Below, one piece after another: positions 23,885-35,377 of a DNA stretch of 64,000 bases. Under the pieces are notes generated by a model. The model had not been told where the DNA came from, searched no databases, and saw nothing but the letters and a program-made list of their open reading frames with translations. A program made the position numbers and the translations under genes. The stretch spans positions 2,790,001 through 2,854,000 of the forward strand of contig OY756143.1 of NCBI GenBank assembly GCA_963576785.1, given 5' to 3'. Within the stretch, counting starts at the first letter, position 1; every line of letters starts with the position of its first letter. The stretch comes from Chlorophyllum brunneum. Taxonomy: Eukaryota; Basidiomycota; Agaricomycetes; Agaricales; Agaricaceae.

Positions 23885-24830
23885 ATGTCTGCCCCACACT
23901 CCCCTCGCACGTCGGCCCGCACGGACCAAGCCGACCACCCCTCCATCATCCAGCGTTCCGTGCAGGCCATCCTCTCTCCCTTTTCACCCGGTGCACTCGC
24001 TCTTCTCCCAAGACTCAGGCGCCCCGTGCGCTATACCCGTGCCAATGACATCCCCGACACCGAACCAGACAGCGAGGGGCAGCAGCCGACCGTGCGGGAT
24101 TACCACGCTATCAATTTACCTCCTCAGGTTCGTGTTCCGAAAAAGATGCCTACCCCTATTCGTGTCGAGGGAAAGGTCTGGTTCGCGAATGAACGGAGTG
24201 AGTCGTGTCGTTCACTGTGGATCTACCCGGCTCCTGAGAAATGTTCTTTAGCTTGGATATCTTGGTTGACCATTGCTGTCATTCTCGCGGCACTATCCCT
24301 TGCTCTCTTTAATGCATCCAAAGATCCCATTGCGACGTACTTTGCATACACCTACGCTGTGATTAGCATATGTACCCTCGTATGTCGCTCTCCGCTTTCC
24401 CCTCTCCCTCACGTAACCAACCACATTTGTCTTCAGGTCTACGGCTGGGCCCTTTACCAACATCGTATAAGTATGATTCGCAGGCGCGACCCAGGTCATT
24501 TTGATAGTCTCGTCGGCCCTGTCGTTCTCAGTGTTGCTCTCTTTTTTGCCGTTCTTGGAAATTTCCTCATACGGGGTGCGTTCCGTAATCCTTAACTCGG
24601 AACCCACGGATATCCAAATCTAACATGCTTTGGTCCCCTTCTCATCAATCACTCAGCGAGAGAACTGTAGGACATCGCTACCACTTCTTGCTCGCTTACC
24701 ACCCTTACTTACAAACTACTCTAGCCGTAGAAAAGGTGTTCCTATCCCTGGAACTGACCTCTTCGGTTTCGCAGGTGTCATTAACGAAACCGTTGTTAGT
24801 CCTATCTACCAGCAGCAACAAGGTTTCTAA
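23885..24830 (+). CDS. VTC1-like DUF202 membrane protein
   Basis: Five exons: 23885-24197, 24252-24379, 24437-24575, 24657-24666, 24725-24830; phases agree, 231 aa. After a basic, probably disordered N-terminus (about 95 residues) the DUF202 core begins with VEGKVWFANERTWISWL, followed by three membrane helices (ending LSLALF; YAVISICTLVYGWALY; VVLSVALFFAVLGNFLI). The loop YQHRISMIRRRDPGHFD between helices two and three is typical of Vtc1-type subunits. Vtc1 is the small membrane subunit of the vacuolar transporter chaperone complex that makes and imports polyphosphate. The long N-terminus is unlike yeast Vtc1 and no SPX domain is present. Exon 4 is only 10 nt; skipping it would lose the ARE segment and shift the frame. 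The tail GVPIPGTDLFGF follows the microexon. Confidence 0.85.
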
Positions 24831-26489
24831 GCCCTGTTCTCCGAATGGCGGCAGCAAGTTTTCTCCCCACACCCTCTCACATATCGTACATTCGACTGGA
24901 TTCCACAAGTAATCAACATCTATCTACGTATTCGCACTGCTATCGCTTTTATCTCTTTCCTGCTTTTGGTCACTTGTGCCTCACCAGAACATTTCGCAGC
25001 ACTTTCTTTTTTATGTCCGTACATTATTTTGACATGTATGTATACTGCAAGCTCTCCGATTGCCTCGATTACCCCATGTAGTTATGAAGCTGATAAACCA
25101 CACTCTTTCTGCTTGGGTATCTCGTCTGGAAAACAAATGACACCAATATACCCTTTTGCGAAAAAAATTTGACTGGAGTCGATGAGAAGTATATAACCCT
25201 ACTTCAGCACTCCTTTGTCCCTTACAAAGAAACCTTTATATCAATCCTTGGAAGCGCAATAGCCAAGCGAAAAACACTAATATTTTACTCCCTTCCTAGA
25301 CCCCTCGTGGCTTACCCTTCTTGCTCAGCAGTCGACCAAGCCCGGCGTCCTCGACAGGCGTCTCCAGAACCGGCTAAAACCTACATAATGTTAGCGTTAC
25401 GATCCGCCATATACGCTCTGACCCTCATCTAGATAATGCTAACGGTATGATTGCTAACATATATCAACAATTATCGAAGTTTATACAGTATATCTGTTCC
25501 GCCACTCGACCCAATCAATGTAAGACTAGAGTGGTGAAATGGGATCGTTATGTGGTTTCAACTTGTGTTGTGAGTACATGGAGAGGAGCGTTGAGACTTT
25601 TGTTGAATGATTGCTATTAATGGGTGTACTCGCTTGTGGAAGTTTCGGGGCCTTTGTTTCTCACAGGAGATGGTAATTCCAGGGTTTTAGCGTGAGAAAT
25701 TTTCGCAGGTTTTATATTTTCTACCATGTTAATAACTACTGGAAAATCAGTTTCTAATACTGTTAGAATTAGAGTAGTAATGGAAAACAGGGCTGGATAT
25801 TCATCCAATCGATACCTATGTCGTCGAGACCAGTATCCCCGGATCTCGCAGCATGAACCATGGCTTGACTTACCTCTGTCCCAGTCACCCCATCATCCGG
25901 GGAGAGATAGAATGCCTCAGTATTGATACCGCTGAGCCCGCAAGTGGTTTTCCCGATTCTTGAGCGTCTTCAGAACTCGGTGGAAAGTCGAACGTTAGCG
26001 CTCGGTTAAAAATATCCGTTTGCTATTTAGCTGGCGCCAGTCTGGGGGAGTGGTCGAAATATCGCGAAATGTGTGGATTGACCTTTTTTTTTTCTTTGGC
26101 CTGGACCATTACCAGCATCATGGATAATAACAAACCAGGTCTTTCTGATATATCGAGCAAGTTAGTCCATAGTTGAGTAAGTCATCCACACCACTGATAC
26201 CTGATAGAACGCACAGGAATAGTTTAGAGGATTTTGGAATAGGTCTTTGTCTAGAATCATCCACAATTCATGCTGTTGAAGAGTAAATTCTAGACTGGAG
26301 ACACAATGTTCGCCAACTTTGTGGACCGCAGTATAACACCACTCCGCAATGATGTTCAGGCGGCCTAGTAACCAGTGCAGACCTCCTGATGGCGCCAGCA
26401 GGGTGGATATTCGAGTATAAGAGTGTCAGTATACAGTAGCTCATAACCCAACAACTCTCCTCTCAACCCAGAGTTCGAACTACCCAAAC
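24831..26489. other. Intergenic, nothing recognised
   Basis: A/T-rich sequence with short frames only. A minus frame at 25617-25808 has a hydrophobic start (ALFSITTLILTVL) and could be a remnant exon of a membrane protein, but no connecting exons were found. Confidence 0.35.
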
Positions 26490-27283
26490 ATGTTTCTCAC
26501 TGCAGCAACCTTTTACGTCTATCTCGAATGCGAAAATCGCTCAGTACGTATTTTGACTGATTCGTAGGTCAATTTACTTTAACTGACCGACTGTCGTATT
26601 CTTCAGTATCTTGTTGCATTTCCATCGCGTTCATCCGCGGATAAATTCTGGCGCATCGTACAAACGATTGATCCAAGGGAATGCCGCCGGTACAGCGCAC
26701 AGAATTACGCAGTTTCTGTCCTTCCGAACCAGATTCACGTTGAGGGTTGGGATCCCCAAGGATGCCTGGTTTCTCGAATCAACAACGAACATCCCATGTC
26801 AGTCCTTCAATCCGATCACCGCCCCGACAATATAAACGGCGGATAGTAAGTCTACGCTTATTCATAAATCGCGAATAACACTCAACTGGAACACCTAGCT
26901 TTTATATTCGATCGATCTTACATCCAAAATTCCATTGGTACTTCAACCAAGCTCAGGGTCAAGTCCAAATTTCCAAGACCCGCCAAACGAGGTTCATAAT
27001 CAGAAGGGCGACCGCATTAGCGTTCCAAGTCCGAAAAGAGGAGGATATCTTAATTGGCTCAGATGACGTCACTATATCAGCCCTCCTGAACGAGGATCAA
27101 GAACCGAAGGTTAAGATCGTGAAGGACCAGTGGAACAGGTTGGTACGTGGGAACGGAAATGGTGCATCCTTTAAATTCTGGCTTTTTGAAGGGGGCTTTT
27201 ATGGTGCATATAACGGACAAGATGGGCCGATTTGTGCAGTCACCGTCCCTGGTAGTGGGGAGAGGTGGGAATTTGTGGCTTGA
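26490..27283 (+). CDS. Unrecognised family, paralog C
   Basis: Exons 26490-26543, 26607-26845, 26899-27283 (introns 63 and 53 nt, phases 0 and 2, as in paralogs A and B), 225 aa. Shared blocks: a short first exon (MFLTAATFYVYLE), YLVAFPSRSSADKFW, DHRPDNINGG, FYIRSILHPKFHW, TRFIIRRATALAFQ, EEDILIGSDDVTI and the end GERWEFVA. It lies about 5 kb from B in the opposite orientation, so the family spread by more than simple tandem duplication. It lacks the MFDKGFGV block in recognisable form (FEGGFYGAYN instead). Function unknown; the frame is fully open. Confidence 0.74.
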
Positions 27284-27528
27284 TTATCGTAGACAGTTAC
27301 AGAGTAGTTATAGAGTCCATTGATTATGGTGGAGCTATTCATGCGGACGAACCGGATGAACAAAACGGAGAGTTTCTCGCATGTGGGTGCTGTCGGTGGC
27401 GCGGGGAGCTACAGGGCCTTCATTTCCGTATCGGCGAATGTGCAAAATGATCCTGCATGAGATGATGCTGAGCAGGTACCTCGGCATTCTAGAGATTAGA
27501 GAGGATCAATAAGGTTCAGTTTCAGCTA

Positions 27529-28818
27529 TCACAGTGAGACCCACGAGGAGGAGAGGTCACGTAATGGACCATTGGAAGAAAACCATACAATGATCCCCGA
27601 TCCGGACACGACTGTTGAGGTTTTACTCAGCCCTCCATTCTTAATACAAGGACGGAAGTAGTAGAACGTACTGAGGGACATTGAATAATAGATAAACACA
27701 TCATCGTATATCTTTTTCATCAACCAACTTCGCTGTATTTTGGCACATCTTCGAAACCTCACCCAGCCAATGATAACAAAGAGCACTTATAAGATTGCCT
27801 TAGCATGGAATTAACTCTCAGTCGGCTCCAATCACTTACCGCTTTCGTAGGTAATAGCAGCAATTATTCCGGCGATAGCATAAACCTGTTCCGAAGTGGA
27901 TGAGCTGGTCATGAGACACCCGGGAAGTGCACTCGGAACAGGCAAATTTTCAACTTGGAGTAAAAATTAGGAAGGGAATTGTCTTATTGGAAAAGAGGTA
28001 ACCTGAAACGTGGATATTGAGCAACACCAGCAACACAACGGCTGACAAAAGGACAACCTTTGTACTGGTCATCAACCAAGTATATGAGGCGGATATTATT
28101 GATGACTCACAGTGGCGAAGATGGAGAGTAATATTGCGACGAGACGGGTTTGTCCCAATAGAGCATATGCCCTGTAGATGAAGAGAACTAGCAAAAAGCC
28201 AAAGAAGTCTAAAGAAAGTCTCCATGAGTAAGATTTGGACTTACTTTGTGCGGAGAATGGGCCTATGCTACTCGACCAAATTGTGGCCCGTATAACTCCT
28301 GTGCAGACCTGCACATTCGATGTGAGCCCCCAACCTCCATTAAATGTAGACCGAAGAATACCTCACTAGACGGGCTTGAAGCTGTCATCGCTAAAGTCTG
28401 GGGTTAGTTAATACCGTCGCAGGGAAAATCGCATAAACTCACTAAAAATCAGGATGGCTATGTCAATCATTGGGGAGTAGCGAGAGACATAGTAGACAAA
28501 CTTGACGATCGACCACGATGCTGGCCAGAGGAAATCGACCTGGGAATGGCTAAGAATAGAAACGGGACGAGGGTGAAACGAAGGGCACCTCTGTAGGCAG
28601 CGTCTGGAGGTAATCTGCCAGAAAGAGCGTAATGAGAGCCACTATAAATCACTGTTCAGGCAGCCCTACTATGATTGTCATGGGGAAACCCTACCTTTGC
28701 AATACTAGGAAGCACCTTGAGCTTACTTCACAGCGGTAGGAGGGACGGCGGAACTCTTACCTGTACTGCGGTAAACTGTGGAATAAGTGGGATCAATGAC
28801 TCCAAGGCATTCACGTCC
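27529..28818 (-). CDS. DUF6533-type multi-pass membrane protein (exon ends approximate)
   Basis: Read on the minus strand: a start exon (MDVNALESLIPLIPQFTAVQ, ATG near 28818), a helix ending LADYLQTLPTE, then across an intron VDFLWPASWSIVKFVYYVSR and YSPMIDIAILIF. This Glu-Val..Trp-P...Trp-S..K..Y..SRY pattern is the DUF6533 signature, a family greatly expanded in Agaricomycetes. Downstream come VCTGVIRATIWSSS, a helix with FLLVLFIYRAYALLGQTR, and a C-terminal part with KKIYDDVFIYYS near 27700. One splice phase, near 28650, could not be reconciled, so either a small exon is missed or the gene is damaged. Function of the family is unknown; a receptor-like role is speculation. Confidence 0.6.
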
Positions 28819-28830
28819 ATGTTGAGAATA

Positions 28831-29980
28831 CAAGAAGCAGGGTATGTTGGGAAACGACCAAAGATGGTGCTCTTTGTCTTCCTTTAAATGACCGAGGGCT
28901 TCATGGGCATCTCGGTTCCGTAGGGGCGACGTAATATAGATAATTGATGTGATCACCAGTATTCTTGCTGCCAATTTTCCAAGCGTAATGAAGTGAGCCG
29001 CCGTGCAGAAGGCACTCATGTACGTGCATGCGTTCCAGGACGATGTATACGTAGTGAAACACTAACAGTGAGGAGGTGGATTAAATTGCTAGTGGTCCTG
29101 ATTGTTTGATCCAAGTTTGCCATCAACCATCTCGTGGGAGCCGAGAGACCAACGTGACTGACTTGGCCGTGAGGTACGAGAGTTGTCCCCGCATTCCATG
29201 CGCATCACCAGTGTAAAAGTTCCCCTATTGTTGTACCTTTGAGAAGGGGTTCGGCAGAAGCGCCAGGTCGAATCAATAATTTGTGAACGATTTGACTATA
29301 ACGTTTGAGGTATATGGTTCATTGGTGGGACCGAAGCGAACAGCTCTATGACTATGTCATATTTAGCACCGCTGTGGTCCAGTTATACTCGACAGGAAAT
29401 AGACGCAGCCTCGCCCCATGATCTTTTCCACGAGATAGTGGACCATTTAGGGGGGGTAGCTGGGAATGCGAGGTTTGACGGTGAGGACACAACTCCACCA
29501 ACATACTGTAACGACCGATCTACTGAGTATGTACACATGTACAGCCATTTCTGCAGACCTTGCTCGAGTGCGTTCAATCTCAACTCTGTTAGAATCATGA
29601 TTAAGATGAACTCCAAGGCAACGCTGGGAGATCTGATGATTAGCATTAATGATATTTCTCACGGCTTCATGGCAGCATCGTCCCGGTCCTGGCACTGAGT
29701 TCTTATTTCCAAAAGTCTGCCTCGCATTTCGATATAACAGATGAGAACATGGACAAGGTGATTATGGCGGCAGAATCGCAGAGCGCGACTGTCCAGTACA
29801 CATGTATATGAGCTTTTTTCAGTGGACACCCTCATTACCAACTTTGATATCAGGAGCTGTATCCTGCATGAGACTGAATCGTTGATGTATTGCTTCCGTT
29901 TAGTCTGCCATCAGTCGGTGACAGTGTCAGAAGGTTCCGAGTGTCGAAGACTTTTTTGTGATGACTTTTTTGCGATTTCT
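28831..29980. other. Boundary region between host genes and transposons
   Basis: Frames on both strands (for example plus 29348-29698 and the overlapping minus frames) carry no recognised domain. No gene is called. Confidence 0.3.
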
Positions 29981-29981
29981 T

Positions 29982-30045
29982 TTTTTTTTTCTTTTTTTTT
30001 TTTTTTGCATCATCAATATTTAAAGCAGGGCTCGAATGCAGTCTG
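29982..30045 (-). mobile_element. Short 3-prime end of a LINE
   Basis: A T-rich tract (about 29979-30006) is followed by sequence resembling the 3-prime end of the three larger LINE copies (the words ATCAA, GCAG and GAATGCAGTC in the same order). It is a severely 5-prime-truncated minus-strand insertion at the edge of the transposon stack. Confidence 0.55.
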
Positions 30046-30146
30046 CCCCCCATACCTACTACAAGTATGATACAGGGCTCTCCAACCTACACCTGGAAAA
30101 CTTTATTGATGAAGTAGTATGTTAAACAACAAGTGCATATAGACTA

Positions 30147-31208
30147 TGTTGTCATTTGCACTTACTATAGCTGTATTCCATATGACTAGCTCTTCAGTAG
30201 ATTAGTAATATCCTGTTGAGGAAATGACCATAACGAGTTGTTGCTGGGGCAGCAGCAGTAAATGTAGTGGGAGAGAATGTAGGGTCTACTCACTGAGGAA
30301 ATACACTTCTATTTGATACCTATAGAAGAGTAATTCAGATAGACAGATGTTATTGATAAAATGATCTGTTTCTGTAGTGGCAAGTTCAAAGTCAAGTAAA
30401 TTGAGGTTTGGGTTGTACTGGAAGAGATAGGCAATTGTGAAGAAGTTGTTTGATTGAAAAAGATGCAGAACATATCTGTTATGTCCAAACCTTGAACCTA
30501 TGTTAGAGGTTATAACAAGTTCCCAGAAGCAATACCACTCATCCCACTACCACAATCTAATGATACTGTCATTGACTTTCTACTTTGACTAGCCTGGAAA
30601 TATACACCATACTTACATGTATGTGACACTGATAGACTCTACTTATGCACCATCAAGAACAACCTCTATGGTGCCTGGAATAACAGTTGGAAAGCATGAC
30701 CTACTACTGGAGAAACTATGCAGTACATCCACCCTTACATGTATACTCATGGTCCAGCACTTGATATTGAATAGCATAGTAACACGTAGTAGCAGATGGA
30801 TGATCTGACTTGCTGATAGTGTGGTTAAGTAAATGGTTAGTAAACTGAGGAGTTTCTGTGAGAGTTGAGTAGAGTGAGTAGAGATTGAGTAGATTGTCTT
30901 GTAAATAATAAGGGAATACATGCTGCTTTATATACTAAATGTCTAGGTAGCAAACCCTAAGACCTACAAGTAATAATAGGTATAGTTATGTCAGTAATGA
31001 TACTAAAGTCCCTTGAAACACTGCAATATCATCAGCAGTGTCCAGTAGCATAATTGGAGTGACAGTGATCAGTCAGCTCATGAAATACATGAGGGAAAGG
31101 TGCATAATGTGAGTCAGAGGGTGCAGCCTCAATGACAAGTATTAGATGAATATTATACTATGGAGCTAGTCATACAGAATGCAGCTATAGTAAGTGCAAA
31201 TAACAACA
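30147..31208 (-). repeat. LTR region of Copia C1, mosaic
   Basis: Following the C1 RNase H frame, a purine tract (GGAGGAG on the minus strand) abuts TGTTGTTATTTGCAC at 31208, a typical polypurine-tract/LTR junction. A TATATAAAGC box lies near 30935 (minus). The LTR appears to end with CCTCAACA at 30214, matching the end of the C2 LTR at 42814. It is interrupted by repeat R2 (30487-30790). At 30147-30205 the first roughly 50 bases of the LTR recur in opposite orientation, so the end is rearranged. Confidence 0.55.
30487..30790 (+). repeat. Repeat R2, copy a
   Basis: About 300 bases closely similar (roughly 85 percent by eye) to 52470-52755 in the same orientation, from TATGTCCAAACC to GTCCAGCAC. 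The longest frame (63 codons) is not conserved in full, so this is treated as a fragment of an unidentified retroelement. Confidence 0.65.
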
Positions 31209-31236
31209 CTCCTCCTAGCTCAAAGTGTGATATGAA

Positions 31237-31632
31237 TCAAGCACTGAACTGAATAGGTAAATAATTGCAACATTGTTGGAATTTTACAGTATCCAGACTT
31301 TTCGTGCAGATATTAGCAGGGTTCTTCTCAGACTCCACATAAAATAGTTCTATTTTGCCTGTCTCAACAAGTTTACAGATGAAATGCCAGTGAATCATGA
31401 CATGTTTGGACCGATGTTCGACAACCAGGTTGGAGGCCCAGAAGGTCAATCCCAAATTGTCACACATGAGATGTGGAGCAGACTGTTTGAACCCAATCTC
31501 ATTGAGCAGCTGATGGATCCAAATCAGTTGACAAGATGTCTTGCACATGGCAACATATTTGGCTTCTACGGTAGACAGTTCTATGGTGGCTTGTTGGTGA
31601 CTCAACCAAGAAATTGGTCTATTAGCAAACAA
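31237..31632 (-). pseudogene. C1 Copia RNase H fragment
   Basis: A 131-codon frame with the Copia-type RNase H string ATIELSTVEAKYVAM (active-site Glu), then LIWIHQLLNE, CDNLGLTF (Asp), HRSKHVMIHWHF and the ending DVLTK-like NICTKSLDTV. It follows the reverse transcriptase in the standard Copia order. Upstream frames are broken by stops, so no complete polyprotein remains. Confidence 0.85.
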
Positions 31633-31816
31633 GACTAAGTTGCCAGAAGTAGACTTGCATATAGTAAGACATCTTGCAAAGTCAGAATCAGAGAAGCCTT
31701 AAATGGACTTCTGTGATTGCCTGTTAAAAACAAGGCAATATACATTGCATACTCAGAAGATAGTGGCACAGGTATAAACTGTGCTTATAGTGCTCCTCTG
31801 ATGGACTAGCCATCTG

Positions 31817-32948
31817 CTAACTGAGTTTTACAATAGCATAAGTAATATCAGATTGTGAGCCAATCATGAGGTATATCAGGAACCCAACTAGTTGTTGGTA
31901 CTTCTGGTGGAACTCAGGGTCAACAGTACCCTTATAGGGTAGGAAGGTACATCTTGCTAGAAGAAGCATTTGAGTTGGCCTTGCAGCAACACCAAATTTA
32001 GCAAGAACTTTGTTGAGATATGAAATCTGATTGATGTAGATCCATTTGTTCTTCCAGTCCTGTGAGATAGTCATGCTGAGAAACTCAGTAGTTTCTCTAA
32101 GGTCATGACATTCCTATCATTCTATGAAGTTTTTCTTCATTTGGTAATAAAAGGGGCACTTCTTGCCCATGAAGACAATATCGTCGACATAGACAAGGGT
32201 GATCATAATCAAGCTAGTCTTTGGATAGTGATTATAGTATACTCCAGCATTGGATAAAGATTGCTTGAAGCCTATGGCAAGTAGTGACTTTGTCATCATG
32301 CACTACCAAGCTAAGCCAGCTTGTTTAAGGCCATACAATGCTTTTCATAACCTCCATACTTTATTTTGTCCAAGTGTGAAGCCTTCTGGTTGTTCTATAA
32401 AGATCTCTTCATCCGGATCACCATATAAATAGGTGGTTTTTATGTCAACACTTTCAATCTCCCAGTCTTTGACTGCTGCTAAAGAAAACAGGAGACGAGA
32501 AGTTTTGTAGCAGACAACTGGAGAGAAAAGCTTGTTGTAATCAAGACCTTTCTTCTGTAAGAAACCTTCAGCCACTAGTCGAGCATGGTGATGACCATCC
32601 AACTTAGTGTTAAAGATCCATCTACTTTTAACAACATTAATACCCTTGGTAGGGCAGTCTACTAACTTGTACACATTGCATTTCCTGAGTACATTGAGCT
32701 CTTCAAGGCACACCTTAAGCCATTCATCATGCTCAGAAGGCAGCAACTTGGCAAGGTCCTGAAATTGGACCAGCTGTGGTGATAGAGAAGTCATACTGGC
32801 CTTGGAAAGGCAGTAATGGATTAACTCCATACTACCTTTGCAAATCAATTGGCAAAGCTCTTCCTCACTCGGCTCAAGCATAGGCAAATCAATATCAATA
32901 TTCTGCCCACATGCTGGCAGGAGAGGTTGCAGCCTATCAAATACATAC
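31817..32948 (-). pseudogene. C1 Copia reverse transcriptase (RVT_2) fragment
   Basis: The frame 32345-32887 contains VKSRWIFNTKLDG, RLVAEGF, FSPVVCYKTSRLLFSLAA and VDIKTTYLYGDPDEEIFIEQPEGF, the classic N-terminal Copia reverse transcriptase block. The polymerase YVDD box (TLVYVDDIVFMGKK) is near 32165-32205, and the thumb region (YLNKVLAKFGV, QLVGFLIYLMIGSQSDITYAI) at 31817-32074. At least two breaks separate these frames. At 32948 the frame is cut by the poly-A end of a LINE. Confidence 0.85.
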
Positions 32949-35377
32949 TTTTTTTTTTTTTTTTTTAATCAACAATTTGTATAGCAGTGCTTGAATGCAG
33001 TCCATATGTATATACATACAAAGGTAGAACATATAGAATGTTTGGAGTGAGGAAAGTAAACTATACGTAAACTAACCCCATGAGACTTGATGCCATCTAG
33101 CACGTACACTAGAGAGATGTTTGATACCTAAGTTGATCAGCGAGGAAAAGAAAAGAGGAATTTGGAAAGAGAGAGAGTGAGAGAGAGAAATTGATAGAAA
33201 GAAACTACTAACTCGCAATCACAAGGGGGAATAACAAACGGTACTAGCATGTGGGAGGGCATTTGCCCAGACACCACAGAAATGATGAACTTTTGAATGA
33301 AAACTACATAAAATATTAGACGAGCGAGGAAGGGAGAGATAGAGAAATGAATTTGAAGTCCATAACCAGGAGAGCATAAGAAAAAGGAGAAAAAGAAAAG
33401 AATTTATGCAAGCGCAGACCCAAACCTCCTTTGGACTTGATGATGATGTAACGGAGGTATTGACCCAGCGTGGATACAAGGGCGGTCAGGTTCTGGAGGG
33501 AAGCTGAATGCTGTAGAATTATGACACAAGAAATTGATGAGAGTCTTGATGGTGTTGACGCCAAAGTGATGATTGAAGCTGTTACAACGATAGAGGATGT
33601 GCAACCTAGTCTGTACCATTTGATTGTTACAGTGGTGGCATGATAGGTCCTCATTGGGGAAGAATCGAAGTCGATACTTCCCGATCAGGGCATGGCATAA
33701 GATGGCATGACACGTTCTTGTGAAGAGCTGAGGTTGGTGACTGCATTCTTGTATCCAGGGACCGGACTTGATGTGCGACAGTAGAACAGAGGCCCCATTT
33801 GCTCACACCGGGAGGTGAAGGAAGGAGCTACCACTGTATTTCTTGAATCCGAACATGGCCTGCCATGTATGGATCGCTCGTTCGGCGGACTTCTTGCGCA
33901 GGAAGTCCGTGGAGTTAGGGACACGGTGATTTCGACCCCGGTTAGGCTAGGCGACTGTCTGAATCCAATCGTGCGTGGCTTTTTGTATACCATATTTGCA
34001 CCTCAACGGCATGTGATAGAATGAAAGGCAGTGTTGGTCCAACTTGCAGAACCAAGTCATAAGCACTTTCAATGTGAGGATGGATTGTCGCTGACAGAAG
34101 TGCGGCGAGCAATTGAGTAGGAGCCGAGAGGCTACGAGGGAGTTGGTGAACATGTGAATGTGTTTGACCTAGTCATATTCTGCAGTTGCAAGTACCTTGG
34201 TGATTCCTAAGTACTGCATGACTAGTTCAGTGTCTGTTGACATAGTTCCTCCGAGTCTCTTCATGATAGAGCTCCTGCCATCTAGGTGTCGAATAGTAGC
34301 TGCCACCATGAACTGGCTGGCAAGTGGGTTGGGGTTAGGGTGGACCGAGCCGTCCGTGCCGATGATAATGGACTTGTCGTCCATCGTCACATTAGTCGTA
34401 ACATCGTCCCAAAGCATCTTCGAGAGGTGAGGGCTGTCCCAGTTCAATCCTATGAAAGATACATTAGTAGAGAAATGGTCAAGTAACCTATGTCTGGGCC
34501 AGATAGATTTAGAGACGGAGTTAAAATGTTCTATATACCGAGTCTTGGGGGTGGGGTGCAAAATATCCATCACAGCTCTAAGTGTCTTCTTCTTCTGAAT
34601 CTCTGTGAAATTCTTGATGTAAAGGCGGTGTGGGGAAGAATGAAACTCTTTTGTCAATCTTGCCAATGCATGTTCATTGTCCAACGTATGAAGCCTTGAT
34701 GTTTGTCATTCAGCCAACTTTTGGAGATGGAGTTTTATGGGCATGAGCCCCACGAGGGACTCGACGCTACCTGTGGGAGAAGTCTGGAAGGCCCCGGTAA
34801 TCCAGAGGGCTGCACTTCACTGCATTTTGTTGAGGATTTCACAAGTTCCTTTAGTCCATGACTTGTCATGAAACCAAAGTTGGTATCTGTATGTTGCCAC
34901 CGGTATGACACATGAATGGTACAATAACCTTTGGGACAGACCTCTTACGGAGTTCCCTAGCATTTTCATCGCCTTGACCGTTGATATCGCCTTGGCGGAG
35001 TAGAATCAAATGTGTTCCTTGAAGGTCAACATCTGGTTGAAGTAGAACCTGAGGTAGTGCCAATGGGCTTTTGGTTTAAGAGGGGTGTGGCCAGTGAATG
35101 GTGGTGATCCCAAATCAATAGAGGGATTGGAGTCCTGTCTTGCATGCGTGAAGTAAAGATTTCGGACTTGCTGTGTTCAATTTCTAGGCTGAATTCGTTC
35201 ATGAGCCACTCCATTTTGCAGTACATGTGTTGTAGGATTTCGACATTCCGTTCAAGGGATGGGGATTGCGTGACTAAGGTGCCATCATCTACAAAAGATA
35301 GGACATCAAAGTCCCATCTGTTCTGGTGTTCCTCCATGCGGGTGTCGAATATGTGAAGGAGGGGGGCCTTGACTAAG
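32949..35377 (-). mobile_element. LINE copy L1, 5-prime truncated
   Basis: The T run at 32949-32966 is the poly-A tail of a minus-strand insertion. Reading leftward from 35377: a reverse transcriptase end (APLLHIFDTR, DVLSFVDDGTL), a long linker, an RNase H domain (IIIGTDGSVHPNPNPLA) and a C-terminal zinc-binding motif (CHHCNNQ..HILYRC) near 33590-33640. Sequence closely matches L3 (39463-41900). Several frameshifts. No matching target-site duplication was found, perhaps because the block on its right is not part of the insertion. Confidence 0.8.
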
